Positions 5,560-7,899 of a stretch of 7,899 nucleotides of DNA are shown piece after piece. The stretch is from an uncultured Novosphingobium sp. (lineage in GTDB: Bacteria; Pseudomonadota; Alphaproteobacteria; Sphingomonadales; Sphingomonadaceae). The notes below the pieces were generated by a model. It was not told the DNA's origin, did no database searches, and saw only the letters and a list, made by a program, of their open reading frames with translations. The translations under genes and the position numbers were made by a program. Position 1 is the first letter of the stretch. Each line of letters begins with the position of its first letter. The DNA lies in the NCBI GenBank assembly GCA_937897535.1, contig CALCQB010000095.1:1-7899 (forward strand). Direction: 5' to 3'.

Positions 5560-5937
5560 ATGGCAAAGCGCATCCTGGTTGTCGAGGACAACGACCTCAA
5601 CCGCAAGCTGTTCTGCGACGTGCTGCGCAGCCAGGGCTATGCGGTCGAACCCTGCGCCGATGGCATGCTCGCGCTCGACGCCGCGCGGCAGTTCGTCCCC
5701 AACCTGATCATCATGGACATCCAGCTGCCCAATGTCTCGGGGCTCGACCTGATCGAGGCAGCCAAAAAGGACGCGACGCTCCGCACGATCCCGGTCCTCG
5801 CGGTCACCGCCTACGCCGGCAAGGGCGACGAGGAACGGATCCGCGACGCGGGGGCAGAAGGGTATCTGGCCAAGCCGGTCTCGATCGGCCCGTTCATGGC
5901 GGCGGTAAAGGGGTTGGTGGAGAAGGCGGTGGTTTGA
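5560..5937 (+). CDS. divK: DivK-type single-domain response regulator
   Basis: This 125-residue protein is a stand-alone receiver domain with no output domain. Key residues are visible: acidic E9-D10, the phosphoacceptor D53 (IIMDIQLP), T83 (AVTAYAGKGDEERI) and K105-P106 (GYLAKPVSIGPF). D53 and the MDIQLP and KGDEERIR blocks match Caulobacter DivK almost exactly, and length is equivalent. DivK is phosphorylated by DivJ, dephosphorylated by PleC, and acts through DivL/CckA to restrain CtrA, coupling cell polarity to the cell cycle; whether that wiring holds here is inference. The start follows AGGGGGTAGGG. The frame is open for about 675 bases upstream, but that stretch is antisense to two real genes and DivK homology begins at MAKRILVVEDN. 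The start lies 36 bases from the divergent DUF3572 start. No pleD gene follows, unlike in Caulobacter. Confidence 0.93.
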   Translation: MAKRILVVEDNDLNRKLFCDVLRSQGYAVEPCADGMLALDAARQFVPNLIIMDIQLPNVSGLDLIEAAKKDATLRTIPVLAVTAYAGKGDEERIRDAGAEGYLAKPVSIGPFMAAVKGLVEKAVV

Positions 5938-5973
5938 AGCAGATGCACTGCCGTCCTGGATTTCCGCGAAAAG

Positions 5974-6002
5974 TTGACGACTTGGATGATTTGGGACAGA
6001 TT
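5974..6002 (+). promoter_or_regulatory. Candidate promoter for the mntA-hepT cassette
   Basis: TTGACG (5974-5979) is followed after 17 bases by CAGATT (5997-6002). The -35 is good (5/6) and the -10 poor (3/6). It lies in the 71-base gap after divK. If used, the transcript would start almost at the mntA ATG, giving a leaderless or very short leader mRNA, which would fit the weak ribosome binding site there. Confidence 0.22.
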
Positions 6003-6008
6003 CACCGG

Positions 6009-6305
6009 ATGGACCGGCAATCTGTTATCAACCGTCTGAACAGCAATCGAGCCAGTCTCGAAGCGCTTGGCCTTGCCCGGATTTCCTTGTTTGGTTCGAC
6101 GGCTCGCGGCCAGGCAACCGACGCTTCAGACATCGATCTGGCAATTACGCTCGACCGCGACAGCAAGATCGACCTGTTCGGCTTGGCGGCAATAAACGAC
6201 AGACTGTCGCGCTTGCTTGGCTCGCCGGTCGATCTGATCATCGAGCCTGCTCGCAGCGCCCGGTTGCAGGCGCAAATCGATCGGGACCGACTGCGTGTCT
6301 ACTGA
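6009..6305 (+). CDS. mntA: MntA-like minimal nucleotidyltransferase, antitoxin of a type VII module
   Basis: This 98-residue protein is a minimal nucleotidyltransferase of the DNA polymerase beta superfamily. The signature GSx10DxD is complete: G29-S30 in LFGSTARGQ, then D41 and D43 in SDIDLAI. The third metal-binding carboxylate is probably D75 (PVDLIIEP). In type VII toxin-antitoxin pairs this enzyme uses ATP to add AMP to a tyrosine of the HEPN toxin, switching it off. I chose the ATG at 6009 because the fold starts there; the frame is open back to 5934, inside divK, but that extension has no family similarity. Its TGA lies 11 bases inside hepT, a sign of coupled translation. The surrounding GC content is lower than in divK, suggesting horizontal acquisition. 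Confidence 0.9.
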   Translation: MDRQSVINRLNSNRASLEALGLARISLFGSTARGQATDASDIDLAITLDRDSKIDLFGLAAINDRLSRLLGSPVDLIIEPARSARLQAQIDRDRLRVY

Positions 6306-6633
6306 GCGCGAAGCGTTGCGTTTAATGGACATTGCCGACAACATCGATCGGATTGCGAGCCATGTCGCCGGGCTCGACCTCGCTGCGTTCCAGGCCGACC
6401 CCAAGACTATCGACGCAGTCGAGCGGTGCCTGCAGCGGATTACCGAGGCGGTCATCAAGATCGGCCCTGAACGGATGGCCGAAATCTCACCGAGAACGCC
6501 GGTCGACGCGGTGCGAGGGCTCGGCAACCTGCTTCGCCACGATTACGATCAGGTCGATCTCGGGATCATCTGGCGGACAATCCAGCAAGGCTTGCCTGAA
6601 TTGCGGGCTGATTGCCTGCGGGCCTTGGGCTAG
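6295..6633 (+). CDS. hepT: HepT-like HEPN-domain protein (DUF86), putative RNase toxin
   Basis: This 112-residue helical protein starts with the typical LMDIADNIDRIASHVAGLD helix and contains the HEPN core around residues 74-88 (RGLGNLLRHDYDQVD). HepT toxins are RNases with an R-x4-H-x-Y motif; the tyrosine is the residue that MntA modifies. H82 and Y84 are present here, but the position five residues before H82 is G77; nearby arginines are R74 and R81. The protein may be a divergent or non-catalytic HEPN. The start is GTG at 6295-6297, preceded by GGGA and overlapping mntA by 11 bases; an ATG at 6325 would give a protein ten residues shorter. It could alternatively be a general HEPN/MNT pair protein not acting as a toxin, but the adjacency of both partners makes a type VII module the best call. 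Confidence 0.87.
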   Translation: MSTEREALRLMDIADNIDRIASHVAGLDLAAFQADPKTIDAVERCLQRITEAVIKIGPERMAEISPRTPVDAVRGLGNLLRHDYDQVDLGIIWRTIQQGLPELRADCLRALG

Positions 6634-6643
6634 GCAGCCCAAG
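6624..6643 (+). terminator. Perfect 8-bp hairpin at the hepT stop codon
   Basis: CTTGGGCT (6624-6631) pairs perfectly with AGCCCAAG (6636-6643) around a 4-base loop. The TAG stop lies in the hairpin. An overlapping alternative pairing with AGCTTGGCT downstream is also possible. No U-tract follows, so it may be a weak terminator or mRNA-stabilising structure closing the mntA-hepT transcript. Confidence 0.35.
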
Positions 6644-6655
6644 CAAGCTTGGCTA

Positions 6656-6684
6656 TTGACTCACTTGAGCGAGGCCAATGCAAC
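6656..6684 (+). promoter_or_regulatory. Candidate promoter for acp-spt
   Basis: TTGACT (6656-6661), 17 bases, then TGCAAC (6679-6684). The -35 is 5/6 and the -10 only 3/6. It sits in the 117-base gap between hepT and the acyl carrier protein gene and would give a leader of about 60 bases. Nothing else is apparent in this gap apart from GGAG at 6737-6740, the likely ribosome binding site. Confidence 0.22.
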
Positions 6685-6750
6685 CGCGCCGCTTTTCCGC
6701 CCCATTCATCGGCCATTGCGCCGCCAGACTTCAATCGGAGCATAATACCC

Positions 6751-6990
6751 ATGGATCGCGCCGCTACCGCCGAAAAGATCGCCGCCCTGATCGAGCCCTT
6801 CAACAAGAAGGGCGTCGAAATCGCGGATTCCAGCACCTTTGCCGGCGATCTGGAATTCGACAGCCTGACCGTGATGGATTTCGTCGCCGCGATCGAGGAT
6901 GAGTTCGACATCATCATCAGCATGAACCAGCAGGCCGAGATCGAGAATTACGGCCAGCTGATCGATGCCGTGGTGAAGCTGCAGGGGTAG
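6751..6990 (+). CDS. Dedicated acyl carrier protein for sphingolipid synthesis
   Basis: This 79-residue acidic protein is a PP-binding acyl carrier protein. The attachment serine is S38 in the motif EFDSLTVMDF, in the right place for a four-helix carrier, and the flanking helices (residues 4-17 and about 38-52) and the IENYGQLIDAVVKL C-terminus fit the family. 4'-Phosphopantetheine would be added by a holo-ACP synthase elsewhere. The neighbouring serine palmitoyltransferase gene, 152 bases downstream on the same strand, suggests it delivers the acyl chain for condensation with serine, as for the ACP genes beside spt in Caulobacter and sphingomonads. It is not the housekeeping AcpP, which has a different DSLD-type helix and normally lies beside fabF. 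The ATG at 6751 follows GGAG by ten bases; the frame is open to 6649 without similarity. Confidence 0.92.
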   Translation: MDRAATAEKIAALIEPFNKKGVEIADSSTFAGDLEFDSLTVMDFVAAIEDEFDIIISMNQQAEIENYGQLIDAVVKLQG

Positions 6991-6995
6991 ATTCC

Positions 6996-7115
6996 GCCCC
7001 TACCCGCAGGGGAGGGGCAACGGAGACTTGGCAGCGTGCTGCCTAGTCGCAGTGGGGTGGGGGTTCGACGCTGGCGTGGAACCCCCACCCCAACCCCTCC
7101 CCGCCGGGGAGGGGC
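6996..7115. repeat. Composite GC-rich nested inverted-repeat element between acp and spt
   Basis: Four hairpins fill this 120-base stretch. Hairpin 1 pairs 6996-7005 with 7009-7018 (10 bp, one mismatch). Hairpin 2 pairs 7030-7035 with 7038-7043 (perfect 6 bp, GGCAGC/GCTGCC). Hairpin 3 pairs 7054-7066 with 7079-7091 (perfect 13 bp), extended after one G/G mismatch by 7068-7071 with 7074-7077. Hairpin 4 pairs 7094-7102 with 7106-7114 (perfect 9 bp). The outer blocks 6996-7017 and 7094-7115 are also complementary to each other with three mismatches, so the whole can fold as one branched structure. It resembles dispersed REP-like palindromes common in alphaproteobacterial genomes. It lies inside a probable operon, where it could stabilise the 3' end of acp mRNA or attenuate transcription into spt. 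Copy number elsewhere cannot be seen. Confidence 0.8.
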
Positions 7116-7142
7116 TTTCAGATACAAAAACTGGGTGTTCGC

Positions 7143-7899
7143 ATGACCGACCTCTTTTCCAAATTCGACCCGCTGATCGAACAGCGCCGCGCGCTGCTTT
7201 CGACTGGCCTGACCGATCCGTTCAACCTGGTGATGGAAAAGGTCGTCTCGCCAACCGAGGCGATCTGCAACGGGCGGCAGACGATCCTGCTCGGCACCTA
7301 CAACTACATGGGGATGACCTTCGATCCCGACGTGATCGCGGCGGGCAAGCAGGCGCTCGACGATTTCGGCGCGGGGACCACCGGCAGCCGCGTGCTCAAC
7401 GGCACCTATGCCGGGCACCGCGCGGTCGAGGAGGCACTCAAGGAATTCTACGCCATGGACCACGCCATGGTGTTCTCGACCGGGTATCAGGCCAACCTCG
7501 GGATCATCAGCACGATCGCCGGCAAGGGCGATTACATCGTGCTCGATATCGACAGCCACGCCAGCATTTGGGACGGCTGCAAGCTGGGCGATGCCGAAGT
7601 GGTGCCGTTCAAGCACAACGACATCGAGGCGATGGACAAGCGGCTCGGCCGGATCCCCGAAGGCGCCGGCAAGCTGGTGATCCTTGAAGGGGTCTATTCG
7701 ATGCTCGGCGATATCGCCCCGCTGAAGGAAATGATCGCGGTCGCCAAGAAGCACGGCGCGATGGTGCTGGTCGACGAGGCGCATTCGATGGGCTTCATCG
7801 GCCCCAACGGCCGCGGCGTGGCCGAGGACCAGGGCTGCCTGCAGGATGTCGATTTCGTGATCGGCACTTTCTCCAAGTCGGTCGGCACGGTCGGGGGCT
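7143..7899 (+). CDS. spt: Serine palmitoyltransferase (C-terminus outside window)
   Basis: The first 252 residues of a PLP-dependent alpha-oxoamine synthase are present; the family is about 400-420 residues, so the C-terminal domain is missing. The enzyme condenses L-serine with a C16-type acyl thioester to give 3-ketosphinganine, the first step of sphingolipid synthesis, in the cytosol or at the inner membrane. Key residues match Sphingomonas paucimobilis SPT at a constant offset of 20: H139 (DIDSHAS, H159 there) stacks on PLP, D211 and H214 (VLVDEAHSMGF; D231, H234), and the Schiff-base lysine K245 (GTFSKSVGT; K265). GAGTTGSRVLNGT (76-88) and MVFSTGYQANLG (109-120) are typical family blocks. 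KBL and ALA synthase are related, but the acp neighbour and sequence favour SPT. No strong ribosome binding site precedes the ATG at 7143, which follows the hairpin element by 27 bases. Confidence 0.95.
   Translation, partial: MTDLFSKFDPLIEQRRALLSTGLTDPFNLVMEKVVSPTEAICNGRQTILLGTYNYMGMTFDPDVIAAGKQALDDFGAGTTGSRVLNGTYAGHRAVEEALKEFYAMDHAMVFSTGYQANLGIISTIAGKGDYIVLDIDSHASIWDGCKLGDAEVVPFKHNDIEAMDKRLGRIPEGAGKLVILEGVYSMLGDIAPLKEMIAVAKKHGAMVLVDEAHSMGFIGPNGRGVAEDQGCLQDVDFVIGTFSKSVGTVGG

Noticed and set aside
6996..7115. CRISPR array or tandem repeat
   Set aside because: The repeated blocks are inverted rather than direct and have no regular spacers.
6948..7784. 278-residue minus-strand open frame over spt
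   Set aside because: It is antisense to a well-conserved serine palmitoyltransferase and runs through the hairpin element; the translation is unlike any family I know.

Overview
The window looks like chromosomal DNA from a GC-rich alphaproteobacterium, most likely of the order Sphingomonadales (Sphingomonas, Novosphingobium or Erythrobacter relatives). The evidence is a serine palmitoyltransferase gene with its own acyl carrier protein gene, a DivK-type response regulator, a DUF3572 gene, a one-cysteine DksA and a COG3146 (DUF482) gene. Genus-level placement is inference. There are no rRNA or tRNA genes, CRISPR arrays, insertion sequences or phage genes. No gene-free stretch exceeds 300 bases; the longest gap is 1675-1942.

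Layout. Three genes run leftward at the left end: a DksA-family transcription factor, a small PilZ-domain protein, and the N-terminal part of a family-5 solute-binding lipoprotein cut by the window edge. A short Sel1-repeat gene runs rightward from 1943, and its stop codon overlaps the stop codon of the next, leftward block. That block (5523 down to 2290) is a tightly packed five-gene operon: DUF3572 protein, HAD-family hydrolase, RidA-family protein, glycerophosphodiester phosphodiesterase and COG3146 protein. Its junctions are a 4-base gap, an ATGA overlap, a 29-base overlap and a GTGA overlap. Only 36 bases away, divK starts in the opposite direction. Next come a two-gene cassette of MntA-like nucleotidyltransferase and HepT-like HEPN protein (type VII toxin-antitoxin type), then an acyl carrier protein gene and a serine palmitoyltransferase gene cut by the right edge.

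How the genes work together. The acp-spt pair is the entry to sphingolipid (ceramide) synthesis, with the carrier protein the likely acyl donor for condensation with serine. Between the two genes is a 120-base GC-rich set of nested inverted repeats that could fold into several hairpins. The mntA-hepT cassette has lower GC (about 57% by hand count against about 68% in divK) and looks like an insertion between divK and the lipid genes. Its HEPN protein lacks the usual catalytic arginine position. DivK probably belongs to the PleC/DivJ-DivK-CtrA cell-cycle circuit, and a near-consensus CtrA-type box lies upstream of the Sel1 gene. The five-gene leftward operon is strongly coupled, but I know of no described shared function for it; it is the best candidate here for an uncharacterised system.
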